A DNA stretch of 64,000 bases, from assembly GCA_958510825.1 (NCBI GenBank), contig OY294054.1, positions 12,647,037 through 12,711,036 on the forward strand, written 5' to 3'. The first letter of the stretch is position 1; every line of letters begins with the position of its first letter. Source of the DNA: Brachypterus glaber (Eukaryota > Arthropoda > Insecta > Coleoptera > Kateretidae). Made by a program: the position numbers and the translations under genes. Below are positions 10,081 to 21,080 of the stretch, one piece after another. The notes under the pieces are model-generated. The model had not been told where the DNA came from, searched no databases, and worked only from the letters and a program-made list of their open reading frames with translations.

Positions 10081-13000
10081 ATCATTTTATTATTTTCAGA
10101 CGGCGCGCTGCGCCGGGCCGTAAATTTGGCGGCGGGACACTATGTATGTCGGCGGCGGCGCGCACGCTTACCTACAGCCAGTTGGTTGTTGAAATATTTT
10201 TGCTGTGACCATGTGTTATTATAAGGGATAATTTTTGATTTTGTCCAATTTTGACCGGTTTTGTCCACCGGCCTGGACAATTTTAAAAAAGTGGACTTTT
10301 CACAACCCTGTATGTATGTTAATTTGTTGTTTTTTTTTTCAGATTTAGTTTAATAAGCTGAGGAGCAGTCGGGAGCAGTTTTCAAAAAAATGCGTTTTTA
10401 TCTTTTTTGTGAGTAATGAAAGGCATCCCCAAAAAATCATCGCCAAAAACGGAAAAATGGTTTTTCATCAAAAATTACAGGTCTCTAAAATGGTAGCTTC
10501 CCTGAAAGACCCTCATTGATGATACAAGGCCTCAGTTTTTACGTGGTAAGATATAATAATATATTTTTATAGTAAAAATTACTAACTAAAAAAAATATTT
10601 TTTTCGTCTGTCCGCAGAAAATTTTGACGATACTCGAAAACAATTTGAGCTAAAGACTAGGAGTCAGCGCTTCAAAATGTATAAGAATAGCATAGGACGG
10701 GATACGCCGCGATAATTTTTGCGGCGTGACGCTGCGCCTGCTAAAATTATTTTGTTAAAGAAAATTTTAAGTAAAAATAGAAAAATAATTTTAAAGCTTT
10801 ACCGAATAAATCATTTTGTTATTTTCAGACGGCGCGCTGCGCCGGGCCGTAAATTTGGCGGCGGAACACTATGTATGTCGGCGGCGGCGCGCACGCACAC
10901 CTTTAGCCAGACCCCAGTTGGTTGATGAACTATTTTTGCCGCGACCATGTGTTATTATAAGGGATAATTTTTGATTTTGTACAATTTTGTCCGGTTTTGT
11001 CCACCGGCCTGCACAATTTTAAAAAAGTGGACTTTTTCACTTCCCTGTATGTATGTTAATATGTTGTATTTTTTTTCAGATTTAGTTTCAATAAGCAGAG
11101 GAGCAGTCGGGAGCAGTTTTCAAAAAAATGCGTTTTTATCTTTTTTGTGAGTAATTAAAGGCATCCCCAAAAAATCATCGCCAAATACGGAAATATGGTT
11201 TTTCATCAAAAATTACAGGACTTTAAAATGGTAGCTTCCCTGAAGGACCCTCATTAATGTTACAAGGCCTCAGTTTTTACGTGGTAAGATATAATAATAT
11301 ATTTTTATAATAACAAATACTAACTAAAAAAATATTTTTTTAGTCTGGAGAAATTTTTCACGATAACTCGAAAGCAATTTAAGCTAAAGACTCGAAAATA
11401 AAATACATACTAAAAGTTAAAATTTTCTCCTGGCCGGAAAATTTATGACTGATAACCAGTACCCGACGTATTTCCAGTTACAGTCCAGTCTTCAGGTCAA
11501 TAAAAGAGCCTTTACCTGGATATAATTCAGGGAGTTTTGATTTTTGGTTTATTGAGTAGAGTTAAGGCCGCAAATAAAAAAAAAACAATTTTTCGATGTT
11601 GAACTCGATTTGGAACTGTCATGTTTTTAACGTATTTTTCACAAAAAAACGGGTTTTTCAGAATACTTCAAGATCAGTGCATCCTAGGACAAAAAACGTT
11701 TTATATGAAAATAAGAGGGCCAATTTTACAACATTTTTTGTTCCATGCATTTTTTGTACGACTTATAGCTAATTCACGGCACCGCCTTAATCGTTAGTTA
11801 CACTGTAGGTTTTTAGATTTATAATTTCGTTTTTTCGAAAAACCAAAGTTTTTCTTTACGTCTAGGTTAGGAAGGTTTTTTTTTATACTTAATACAATGG
11901 TGATTTTTAATAGAAAATCGGTTTACTCGAGATAATGGGGCACAAATGTGTGAATTTTTACCCCAAATGTTCTAAGGGGCATGCAATTAAAACAACAAAA
12001 AACTCAAATTAGCAAACTTTTCTTTTTCTAAATTCAACTCAGGCTTAAACTTAAGTTGATGAAAACTCAAAGAAAACCACAAATAAAAACAACAAAAAAC
12101 TCAAATTAGCAAACTTTTCTTTTTCTATATTCAACTCAGGCTTAAACTTAAGTTGATGAATCCAAATCGGCACCATATTTAATCTATCTTAATCAAAGTT
12201 AAAGGCCAAAAATGATTTTTGACATTTTCAGGCTCATTTTTCTTAAAATCCTGTGTACATAGACAAATTCTGAAGCCAGATTAGGAGTCAGCGCTTCAAA
12301 ATGTAAATAATTTTAAAGCTCTACCAAAAGAATCATTTCAAGTTATTTTCAGACGGCGCGCTGCGCCGGGCCGTAAATTGGGCGGCGGGGCACTATATAT
12401 GTCGGCGGCGGCGCGCACGCACACCTTTAGCCCGACCCCCGTTGGTTGTTAAAATATTTTTTTCGTGACCATGTGTTATTATAAGGGATAATTTTTTATT
12501 TTGTCCAGTTTTGTTCACTTTTGTCCGGTTTTGTCCACAATCTAAAAAAAGTGGACTTTTTCACTTCCCTGTATGTATGTTAATTTGTTGTATTTTTTTT
12601 CAGATTTAGTTTCAATAAGCAGAGGAGCAGTCGGGAGCAGTTTTCAAAAAAAATGCGTTTTTATCTTTTTTGTGAGTAAGGCATCCCCAAAAAATCATCG
12701 CCAAATACGGAAAAATGGTTTTTCATCAAAAATTACAGGTCTTTAAAATGGTAGCTTCCCTGAAGGACCCTCATTGATGTTACAAGGCCTCAGTTTTTAC
12801 GTGGTAAGATATAATATTTTTATAATAAAAAATACTAACTAAAAAAATATTTTTTTCGTCTGTCCGCAGAAATTTTTGACGATAACTCGAAAACAATTTG
12901 ACCTAAAGACTAAGAGTCAGCGCTTCAAAATGTATAAGAATAGTATAGGACGGGATACGCCGCGATAATGTTCGCGGCGTGACGCTGCCCCAGCTAAAAT

Positions 13001-14236
13001 CATTTTGTTAAAGAAATTTTTATGTAAAAATAAAAAAATAATTTTAAAGCTTTACCAAATGAATCATTTTGTTATTTTCGGACGGCGCGCTGCGCCGGTC
13101 CGTAAATTTGGCGGCGGGGCATATGTATGTCGGCGGCGGCGCGCACGCACACCTTTAGCCAGACCCCAGATGGTTGTTGAAATATTTTTTCCGTGACCAT
13201 GTGTTATTATAAGGGATAATTTTTGATTTTGTCCAATTTTGTACGGTTTTGTCCACCGGCCTGGACAATTTTAAAAAAGTGGACTTCACAACCCTGTATG
13301 TATGTTAATTTGTTGTATTTTTTTTTAGATTTAGTTTCAATAAGCAGAGGAGCAGTCGGGAGCAGTTTTCAAAAAAAAATGCGTTTTTATCTTTTTTGTC
13401 AGTAATTAAAGGCATCCCCAAAAAATCATCGCCAAATACGGAAAAATGGTTTTTCATCAAAAATTACAGGTCTCTAAAATGGTAGCTTCCCTGAAGGACC
13501 CTCATTGATGTTACAAGGCCTCAGTTTTTACGTGGTAAGATATAATAATATATTTTTATAATAACAAATACTAACTAAAAATATATTTTTTTAGTCTGTC
13601 TGGAGAAATTTTTGACGGTAACTCGAAAACAATTGGAGCTAAAGACTCGAAAATAAAATACATACTAAAAATTCAAATTTTCTCCTGTCCGGAAAAATTT
13701 ATGATTAATAAACAGTACCCGGCTTATTTGCAATTATAGTCCAGTCTTCAGGTCAATAAAAGAGCCTTTACCTGGAAATAATTTAGGGAGTTTTGATTTT
13801 TGGTTTATTGAGTAGGGTTAGGGCCGAAAATAATAAAACAACTTTTCGATGTTGAACTCGATTTGGAACTGTAATTTTTTTAACTTATTTTTCACAAAAA
13901 ACGGGTTTTTCAAAATACTTCAAGATCAGTACATTCTAGGACAAAAAACGTTTTATATGAAAATAAAGAGGGCCAATTTTACATCATTTTTGTTCCATGT
14001 ATTTTTTTGTACGACTAATGGCTAATTCACGACACCGCCTTAAACGTTAGTTACACTGTAGGTTTTTAGATTTATAATTTCGTTTTTTCGAAAAACCAAA
14101 GTTTTTCTTTACGTCTCGGTTAGGAAGGTTTTTTTTTATAGTTAATACAATGGGAATTTTTAATCGAAAATCGGTTTACTCGGGATAACGGGGCACAAAT
14201 GTGTGAATTTTTACCCCAAATGTTCTAAGGGGCATG
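10081..14236 (+). repeat. 2253 bp higher-order repeat (A-A-B twice), LA1
   Basis: A 729 bp A module with a CpG-rich core (cggcgcgctgcgcc at 10101, 10830, 12354, 13083) is followed by a B module (11400-12000; 13650-14236). Core spacings are 729, 1524 and 729, so the A-A-B block repeats with a period of exactly 2253. The RA1 equivalent (24000-26290) has only two A cores, about 1 kb apart. RA2 (61000-64000) has two within 761 bp plus more A and B sequence to the window end. Copy number therefore varies between arms. Confidence 0.85.
10101..10200 (+). repeat. CpG-rich core of the A module
   Basis: An island of roughly 100 bp rich in G, C and CpG inside AT-rich DNA, always preceded by ttattttcag. 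A readable frame (RRAAPGRKFGGG, then SAAARTHTFSQTP) recurs in several copies, but indels break it in others. Further cores are at 10830, 12354, 13083, about 25150-25232, 26165-26240, 61890-61964 and 62655-62725. Function unknown. Confidence 0.6.
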
Positions 14237-14640
14237 CCTAACTGACTCAAAGAAAAATTTTAGTTATTCGAAAAAAAAAATAAAAATCTAAAAACCTAAA
14301 GTGTAACTTTTAAGGTGGTGTCGTGAATTAGCTATAAGTCGTACAAAAAAATACATGGAACAATTTTTTTGTAAATTTGGCCCTCTTTATTTTTATATCG
14401 AACGTTTTTTTCCTAGGATGCACGGATCTTGTGATATTTTAAAAAATCAGTTTTTTGAAAAATACGTTAAAAAATGACAGTTCCAAATCGATTTCAACGT
14501 CGCAAAATTGGTTTTTATTTGCGGCCTTAAACCCTGCTCGATAAACCGAAAATTAAAACTCCCTGAATTATTTTCAGGTAAAGCCTCTGTTATAGACCTG
14601 AAAACTGGACTACAACTGGAAATACACCGGGTACTGCTGA
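13690..14640 (+). repeat. Nested inverted repeat of B modules
   Basis: The B module at about 13690-14100 reappears in diverged reverse complement at about 14275-14640. Recognisable pairs are ggcaccgcc/caccgcctta-type blocks, cctaggatgca against cattctagg, and the ccgggtactg block against cagtacccgg. The centre holds the ggggcacaaatgtgtg segment at about 14190. The same arrangement is at 23640-24600 and 60410-61340. Confidence 0.75.
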
Positions 14641-14754
14641 TAACCACTAGTGCCCTCTTTAGAGAGCATAATAATATCTAAAGACCTTTAATAAACACTG
14701 GTCGGATCAAAGTATTCATTTACCGGGGACAGGTAAAAATTGGAATAAAAAAAA

Positions 14755-14990
14755 AGTAAATACTGTTTACTAAATATGCACTAAACTATATTCCACTAAC
14801 CGGCCTGTCATTTTGACGCTGTTTTTACAAAAAAAAAAATATTTTTGTAAAAGAAACAAAAACGAAATATTTGTTTTTAATTTTTTTTACAAAAATCGTT
14901 TTTTTATGTTCTACTACGTAAAAAGAGCGTCTACACGACAGTCAGGTTAGTTAAATGTAGTTTAAAGTATTTATTTGCTTAAAAAATTGT
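14755..14990 (+). repeat. Imperfect inverted repeat, MITE-like
   Basis: About 60 bp at 14757-14825 (ending gacgctgtttttac) matches the reverse complement of 14925-14985 (gtaaaaagagcgtc...). Between them is an A/T tract. The same unit is at 23310-23540 and 60075-60310. Confidence 0.6.
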
Positions 14991-15119
14991 TTTTTTTTTT
15001 TAATTATAGTTTTTTCTTTAAAAAACATTTTGAGTTAAAGACTCGAAAACAAAATGCCAACTAAGAAACTGAATTTTTATCTGTCTGGAAAACTTTATTA
15101 TCATGATAGCTGACTGAAA

Positions 15120-15930
15120 ACGATTTCAGCTAAACCCAATAAAGAAACCATATAAAGAAGAGAACTTCTAAATATGGCCACCATTGGTATATTTGATTTT
15201 TTTTTGTGTTTAAACTTTACTTTTCCATGTAAAAGTTTTACGTTAGTAAAAAACGTCTCGAAAAATTTTGCGTTTTTGTTTGATATGCAGAAAAAAGAAA
15301 TGTCTGTCTGTCGGTCTGTCCGGAAACATTGTGACCATGATAACTCGAGAAAGCTTTTTTTTGCCTAAACAAGTATTGCAAGCTTTGGTAGAAATCGGAA
15401 AAAAGTACGCGAATTTTACCAACCCGAAATAAGGTGGCTTTATCAAATTATATTTAATTTTTTTTTATTTTTACTTCCATGTAAGTGTTTTAAAAATATT
15501 TTCTTTTTCCGTAAAGTCTTGTGTTAGCCAAAAATTTTAAAAATAAATTATTGGTTTTTATACTCCTAAAAAGATGATTTTCGCGAAAAATATGTCTGTC
15601 CGGGAAACTTTGTGACCACGATAACTCTAAATCGCTTTCAGCGGTTCTGTATACAATGTTGAGCTACCTCTAAACATCAATTGTGTTGGTTCATTTTTGA
15701 GCTGCCACCGTTTTTGCTTTCCCATTTAGATTTTTTTTTGTGTATTTTTGCGTTTTATCACGTTTTTCGTGCAAAAAAAAATTGTCGATCAGTCTGTCCG
15801 GGAAATCTTGTGGGCACGATAACTTAAGAACACTTCCAGCTAGAGACTTGAAATTTGGCATACAGGTATGTTACCAAAAGTTCTCGCAAGGGATTGTTTT
15901 TGGTAAACATTGGGGAGAAATACATTTTTT
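15120..15930 (+). repeat. Degenerate repeats with a tctgtccgg...gataactc motif
   Basis: The phrase tctgtccgg followed by aaa, ttgtgaccatgataactc and an agcta...gacttgaaatttggca block recurs at about 15310, 15595 and 15795, and in degraded form in the A module. Mirror copies at 22290-23100 and 59060-59870. The gaaatttggtat motif also appears in the array at 38650-39110. No gene. Confidence 0.65.
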
Positions 15931-15949
15931 TTTTAGAAAAATTTGAAAA

Positions 15950-16315
15950 TTGCTATATATGGGTTTGCAAGGTTGCTGAAATCGAATCTGATAAAAAAAA
16001 ACTTCTCTAATTCCACCCCCGAGGGGATGAGGGGTAAATATTTTTCAATATTATTTTTTTCAAAATTGGTATATAGGGGTTTTTGGGGTCGACGAATATG
16101 AATCTGATAATACTTTTTCACCCCCTGAGGGGTGGGGGTAGTTTTCGTGAAAACTGGTACATTGGGGTTTTTGAGGTTGCTGAAAGTGAATCTGATAATA
16201 AAAAATTCTAACTTTACCCCTAAAGGGGCAGAGGTTAGTTTTCGTGAAAATTGGTATATTAAGATTTTTATGGTTGCTGAAAGTGAATCTGATAATAAAA
16301 AATCCATTTTACGGG
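15950..16315 (+). repeat. ~88-117 bp tandem repeat with short GC hairpins
   Basis: Four units starting gggttt...ggttgctgaaa (about 15960, 16077, 16165, 16261) each continue with gaatctgataata, a small hairpin such as cccccgagggg or cccctaaagggg, then gtgaaaattggtatat. Mirror arrays at 21905-22265 and 58673-59035. Confidence 0.8.
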
Positions 16316-17139
16316 CGGAGGTGAAAATGGGAAAGCTCTTTTACTGGGCAGTGTATTTACAAAGGAGCAACTTTTAAGCAACAGCGTTTTTGATTTCGAA
16401 AATAGGGATTTTTTTTTGACATACTGTAAGTTGCAGCTGCGAGTATACTCTAGAAAGCTGCTTTAAGCATTATGTATCTTGTTATAATTAATAACAATCC
16501 TTATAATAAATAACAATGCTTTTTTTTGTAATATTGTTTTTTTTTCAGGTTCAATGTTCATTATTTCAAGAAAGATTAAAATGAAACTGGATAAACTGGA
16601 GTAGATATTTCGCACCTATTTTATCACCTAAGCAGCTATTTTTTTCACCCAGTCCAGCTCCTTTTCTATCAAAACTTTTTTAAAGATAATATCATGTAAA
16701 GTTTATATGTGGATGTAATATGTAAAAAACTGTACAAGCCTATTCCTTACTAAATCGATGGACATAAATCATCATATTCCAGTGTAAAACGAGAACTCAA
16801 ACTCAACAGGACAAAAAAAAAGGTGGGTTTATATGATCATGACAATTTTGAATTGGGGTCTTTGAATGAAGTGGCATTATTTTTCAACGAAAGATTAATT
16901 TCACTTTATTCAGAGTCCCTAATTTAATTACTGTGGTGATTGTATACATCCACTTAAAGGTAAAAAGTTAAAACAGCAGCTTTTGTGAACAATATTTAAA
17001 TTTGCATATTCTCTGGCCAGTAACTGGAGGGTGATAGCAATGGGTTAACTTTGTGTTCAATGAATTGTAAACGGCTAAACTCTCAATAACCCAAACTAGC
17101 ACAAGTGTCTTTATTTTTATTATTTATATTATTATTATT
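16316..17139 (+). other. Arm segment, no gene recognised
   Basis: Moderate-complexity AT-rich DNA, homologous to 21090-21900 and 57860-58670. No convincing ORF. Confidence 0.5.
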
Positions 17140-18035
17140 ATTATCGTATATCATTAATGACATCTATTGAGCGGCGAGATCGCCGAAGTATTCCGTGTCA
17201 ATAATTTACGTATTGAATTACTTATACTGGGGGCTTGCTAATAAATACATTTTATTCTCAGGTTCTTATAAAGATACTTGTTCTTTTATGGGAAACATGC
17301 CATTGGATATGGTACTGGTTGAGTGCTAGACAGGACCTTCCGACTGAGTATGATTCAGTCCGTAGCGCCTTTCAGTACACAGTATATTTAATTCATTGGC
17401 GGCGCATGCAGGTGGGCAAACTAACCTTTTGGAATAGCGTCGTATTTCCATGTACTTGGAAGCGTACGGCACCTTTCCACCCGCTCAAAAGTGCTTCGGT
17501 GCTTTTGGTAAGGTAACTGGGGATCGCAGAGGCGATTGTGGCCTGGATAGGGAAAATTGGTGCCTTTGTGATCACGAAATCGAGGGTATGGGGTCAACTT
17601 ATTGGAGGACCCTAAAATAAGGCTCCTGCTAGAATGTTCCAAAACAATTTTGTAGTTCTTCCGGAAGGAATATTATGGAATTTTTTGCAACACTTTTAGT
17701 AGTTGTCTTAGTTTAGACTTCTGAGAATAGCGACCGGACACCGTGGTAACATTCGTGACCAAATCAAACGTATCAATTGTGTCAATTTCTAATCGCCCGT
17801 ATGGGGGAAACGGTTGTTTTTGATGCCTATCTTGACTTGTTTTGCTTCAGAGGAAATGCCTTATAGTGTAAGTTTCTCGCCTGTGGGGGATTTTCTCTGC
17901 AGAGGAATTCAGGTTTTAGTCACTTTTGCCTTTTGTCGAGATCCTTAGCCAGAACCGTTATCTTCCTCAACGGGACGAGGGACTTAGACAAGGAATTGTC
18001 ATACAACATGGTATATCTAGTGTTTATCCAGTGCA
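17140..18035 (+). other. High-complexity, strongly conserved island in the arm (LA1 copy)
   Basis: About 0.9 kb with more balanced base composition than the rest of the arm, and essentially identical to 20190-21080 and 56955-57850. Overlapping frames on both strands (93 codons plus; 73 and 60 codons minus) are intact in all copies. That is expected from DNA identity and is not evidence of coding. Splice-like signals are present: ttctcag/gtt near 17262 and atgcag/gtggg at 17410 on this strand, and ccaaaag/gttagt at about 17426 on the other. Best candidate in the arm for a transcribed or captured gene segment. Product unknown. Confidence 0.35.
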
Positions 18036-18038
18036 CAT

Positions 18039-18190
18039 CCATTTCGCATGTTCATTAGACAACCAAATGCCCGACTTTAACAATTTACCAGACAATTGAT
18101 GGATATCTCTTGGAACTAATTAATTGATCCATCAGATCTACATCAGCTGTCTGACTGGGCATTTAAATGTCTAATGCATATCTGAAATGG
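18039..18190 (+). mobile_element. MITE-like inverted repeat (LA1)
   Basis: Ends ccatttcgcatg...cattagaca...aaatgccc and its imperfect reverse complement gggcattt...tgtctaatgcat...gaaatgg form ~35 bp terminal inverted repeats of a 152 bp element, with a second inner inverted repeat (cagacaattgatgg / ccatcag...gctgtctg). Copies at 20036-20187 and 56804-56955; a partial one starts at 54994. Confidence 0.7.
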
Positions 18191-18263
18191 AAGTCAGTTC
18201 ATTGATTTTTTTTAAATTTATTTAGTCATACATTACAGGTAAAGGTCTACAGAGCCTTAATTA

Positions 18264-18539
18264 CAGGGTGCCCACAGATCGGGGAAGTTGGGAAAATCAG
18301 GGAATTTGGTCAACTTTAAAAAATTATGAAATCGAAATTAAACTCAAAAACGAGCAAAATAAATATTTAATTTTTAAATTTTTGAAAAAACTTAAATTAA
18401 TCATAGTGAGAAATATTCTTTTGTCTACATGTTTATAATTAACTTCACTTCTTTAAAAAAATTTTGTATGTAGGTATTGAAATCAGGGAAAATCTATCCA
18501 TCAGGGAAATCTTATTTTGCAAATCCTGTGGTCACCCTG
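18264..18539 (+). mobile_element. CAGGGTG/CACCCTG MITE (LA1)
   Basis: Ends cagggtgcccaca and tgtggtcaccctg pair at 12 of 13 positions. Internal tcagggaaat-type motifs flank an A/T-rich centre; length 276 bp. Copies: 19686-19962, 55118-55394, 56454-56729. A related solo end is at 51577. Confidence 0.75.
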
Positions 18540-18778
18540 CATTAGATGTACTGTGATTGTGTGTGTTGTCTAGGTTCATTTTCCCTCTTTTGTGGTTGAT
18601 AAAGACTGCAAACTGACCTTTCCACTTTAGCAGCCTGTGGCCTTTCTTACCGAAGCTTTTTATTAAAGACTCCGGGCTTCTTTAGTGGTTTGGTCGACCT
18701 GTAGTCCGTAAATTTACTTATTGTTCACAGTTTTAATTTTTTACCTTCTGTTCCAGATTAGATTTATTTAACTATCTA
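18540..18778 (+). repeat. Proximal arm terminus (LA1), truncated by gap
   Basis: Ends ...ccttctgttccagattagatttatttaactatcta and then runs into N. The complete terminus in other copies continues through an aataaag motif. This version (cagatt...actatct) matches the RA2 terminus at 56215-56250 better than RA1. Confidence 0.75.
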
Positions 18779-18978
18779 NNNNNNNNNNNNNNNNNNNNNN
18801 NNNNNNNNNNNNNNNNNNNNNNNNNNNNNNNNNNNNNNNNNNNNNNNNNNNNNNNNNNNNNNNNNNNNNNNNNNNNNNNNNNNNNNNNNNNNNNNNNNNN
18901 NNNNNNNNNNNNNNNNNNNNNNNNNNNNNNNNNNNNNNNNNNNNNNNNNNNNNNNNNNNNNNNNNNNNNNNNNNNNNN
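18779..18978. other. Scaffold gap (200 N)
   Basis: Exactly 200 N at the palindrome centre, the same length as the second gap, so a fixed-size scaffolding gap. The true size is unknown. Confidence 0.98.
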
Positions 18979-19344
18979 TATCCGAGGTGGTAGATTCCTT
19001 TAAATCCCCCTGGTAGTTCAAATGTATCATTAAACCTAACCTCAACTTATGCAGGCTTGCCAATAGCGGAACATAACTATCCCTAGAGTTTTTAAGTTGG
19101 CAACATTGATTTTTAGCATTCAGGCTTGCCAATAGAGGAACATAACTATCCCTAGAGGTTTTAAGTTGGCAACATTGATTTTTGGCTTTCAGGCTTGCCA
19201 ATAGTGGAACATAAATATCCCTAGAGTTTTTAAGTTGGCAACATTGTTTTTAGCATTCAAGTTTGCCAATAGCGGAACATAACTATCCCTAAAGTTTTTA
19301 AAGTTGGCAACATTGATTTAAAGCAATGTCAAAAATTGGAGGAA
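18979..19344 (+). repeat. Palindrome 1 spacer: 68-69 bp tandem repeat, 4 copies
   Basis: Units begin aggcttgcc at 19053, 19122, 19191 and (aagtttgcc) 19259, giving periods of 69, 69 and 68. Each contains ggaacataactatccctaga and ggcaacattg. The left edge is tatccgaggtggtagattcc; the right edge is aaattggaggaacaagaaa, leading into the right arm. The palindrome 2 spacer is the same array reversed. Confidence 0.88.
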
Positions 19345-19685
19345 CAAGAAAACAAGAACTTTATAATATCGTATCTTTATTTTTAATGAAGTACAAAACA
19401 CAAAAAAAATGTATTCATAATGCAATTTTCTGTACAATTAAGTCCTTAGACAGTTAAATAAATCGAACCTGGAACAGAAGGTAAAAAATTAAAACTGTGA
19501 ACAATAAGTAAATTTACGGACTACAGGTCGACCAAACCACTAAAGAAGCCCGGAGTCTTTAATAAAAAGCTTCGGTAAGAAAGGCCACAGGCTGCTAAAG
19601 TGGAAAGGTCAGTTTGCAGTCTTTATCAACCACAAAAGAGGGAAAATGAACCTAGACAACACACACAATCACAGTACATCTAATG

Positions 19686-19962
19686 CAGGGTGACCACAGG
19701 ATTTGCAAAATAAGATTTCCCTGATGGATAGATTTTCCCTGATTTCAATACCTACATACAAAATTTTTTTAAAGAAGTGAAGCTAAACATAAACATGTAG
19801 ACAAAAGAATATTTCTCACTATGATTAATTTAAGTTTTTTCAAAAATTTAAAAATTAAATATTTATTTTGCTCGTTTTTGAGTTTAATTTCGATTTCCCT
19901 AATTTTTTAAAGTTGACCAAATTCCCTGATTTTCCCAACTTCCCCGATCTGTGGGCACCCTG
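19686..19962 (-). mobile_element. CAGGGTG/CACCCTG MITE (RA1)
   Basis: Same element as 18264-18539, inverted; ends cagggtgaccaca and tgtgggcaccctg. Confidence 0.75.
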
Positions 19963-20035
19963 TAATTAAGGCTCTGTAGACCTTTACCTGTAATGTATGA
20001 CTAAATAAATTTAAAAAAAATCAATGAACTGACTT

Positions 20036-20187
20036 CCATTTCAGATATGCATTAGACATTTAAATGCCCAGTCAGACAGCTGATGTAGATCTGATGGATC
20101 AATCAATTAGTTCCAAGAGATATCCATCAATTGTCTGGTAAATTGTTAAAGTCGGGCATTTGGTTGTCTAATGAACATGCGAAATGG
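20036..20187 (-). mobile_element. MITE-like inverted repeat (RA1)
   Basis: Inverted copy of 18039-18190. Confidence 0.7.
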
Positions 20188-20189
20188 AT

Positions 20190-21080
20190 GTGCACTGGAT
20201 AAACACTAGATATACCATGTTGTATGACAATTCCTTGTCTAAGTCCCTCGTCCCGTTGAGGAAGATAACGGTTCTGGCTAAGGATCTCGACAAAAGGCAA
20301 AAGTGACTAAAACCTGAATTCCTCTGCAGAGAAAATCCCCCACAGGCGAGAAACTTACACTATAAGGCATTTCCTCTGAAGCAAAACAAGTCAAGATAGG
20401 CATCAAAAACAACCGTTTCCCCCATACGGGCGATTAGAAATTGACACAATTGATACGTTTGATTTGGTCACGAATGTTACCACGGTGTCCGGTCGCTATT
20501 CTCAGAAGTCTAAACTAAGACAACTACTAAAAGTGTTGCAAAAAATTCCATAATATTCCTTCCGGAAGAACTACAAAATTGTTTTGGAACATTCTAGCAG
20601 GAGCCTTATTTTAGGGTCCTCCAATAAGTTGACCCCATACCCTCGATTTCGTGATCACAAAGGCACCAATTTTCCCTATCCAGGCCACAATCGCCTCTGC
20701 GATCCCCAGTTACCTTACCAAAAGCACCGAAGCACTTTTGAGCGGGTGGAAAGGTGCCGTACGCTTCCAAGTACATGGAAATACGACGCTATTCCAAAAG
20801 GTTAGTTTGCCCACCTGCATGCGCCGCCAATGAATTAAATATACTGTGTACTGAAAGGCGCTACGGACTGAATCATACTCAGTCGGAAGGTCCTGTCTAG
20901 CACTCAACCAGTACCATATCCAATGGCATGTTTCCCATAAAAGAACAAGTATCTTTATAAGAACCTGAGAATAAAATGTATTTATTAGCAAGCCCCCAGT
21001 ATAAGTAATTCAATACGTAAATTATTGACACGGAATACTTCGGCGATCTCGCCGCTCAATAGATGTCATTAATGATATAC
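20190..21080 (-). other. Conserved high-complexity island (RA1 copy)
   Basis: Inverted copy of the island at 17140-18035. The central part is identical to LA1 and RA2 by eye. Includes ORFs at 20584-20805 (+) and 20710-20991 (-), both of uncertain status. Confidence 0.35.

Larger units (their letters stand above)
5054..18778 (+). repeat. Palindrome 1, left arm (LA1)
   Basis: About 13.7 kb of mostly non-coding DNA whose reverse complement recurs at 19345-31540 and in part at 56106-64000. Anchors: 5054 pairs with 31540; 9591 with 26871; 14647 with 23643; 17421 with 20805; 18778 with 19449. Coordinate sums drift (36.6k distally, 38.2k proximally) because the right arm is about 1.6-1.8 kb shorter across the higher-order repeat. 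Indels and substitutions show the arms are diverged, not a mirrored read. Homology starts inside the LINE ORF1 at 5054 and runs to the scaffold gap. No protein family is recognisable; short ORFs here are low-complexity or lie on both strands. Confidence 0.92.

Noticed and set aside
19021..19050. Telomeric (TTAGG)n sequence at aacctaacctc
   Set aside because: Only about two degenerate units within a fixed repeat boundary; no array.
18776..19201. 141-codon minus-strand ORF across the first gap
   Set aside because: Most of it is N; the rest is the 68 bp tandem repeat translated.
20584..20991. Overlapping 73-, 60- and 93-codon ORFs repeated in all three arms as genes
   Set aside because: They lie on opposite strands of the same DNA and are conserved only because the DNA is identical. 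No domain recognised, so kept as a candidate island and not a CDS.
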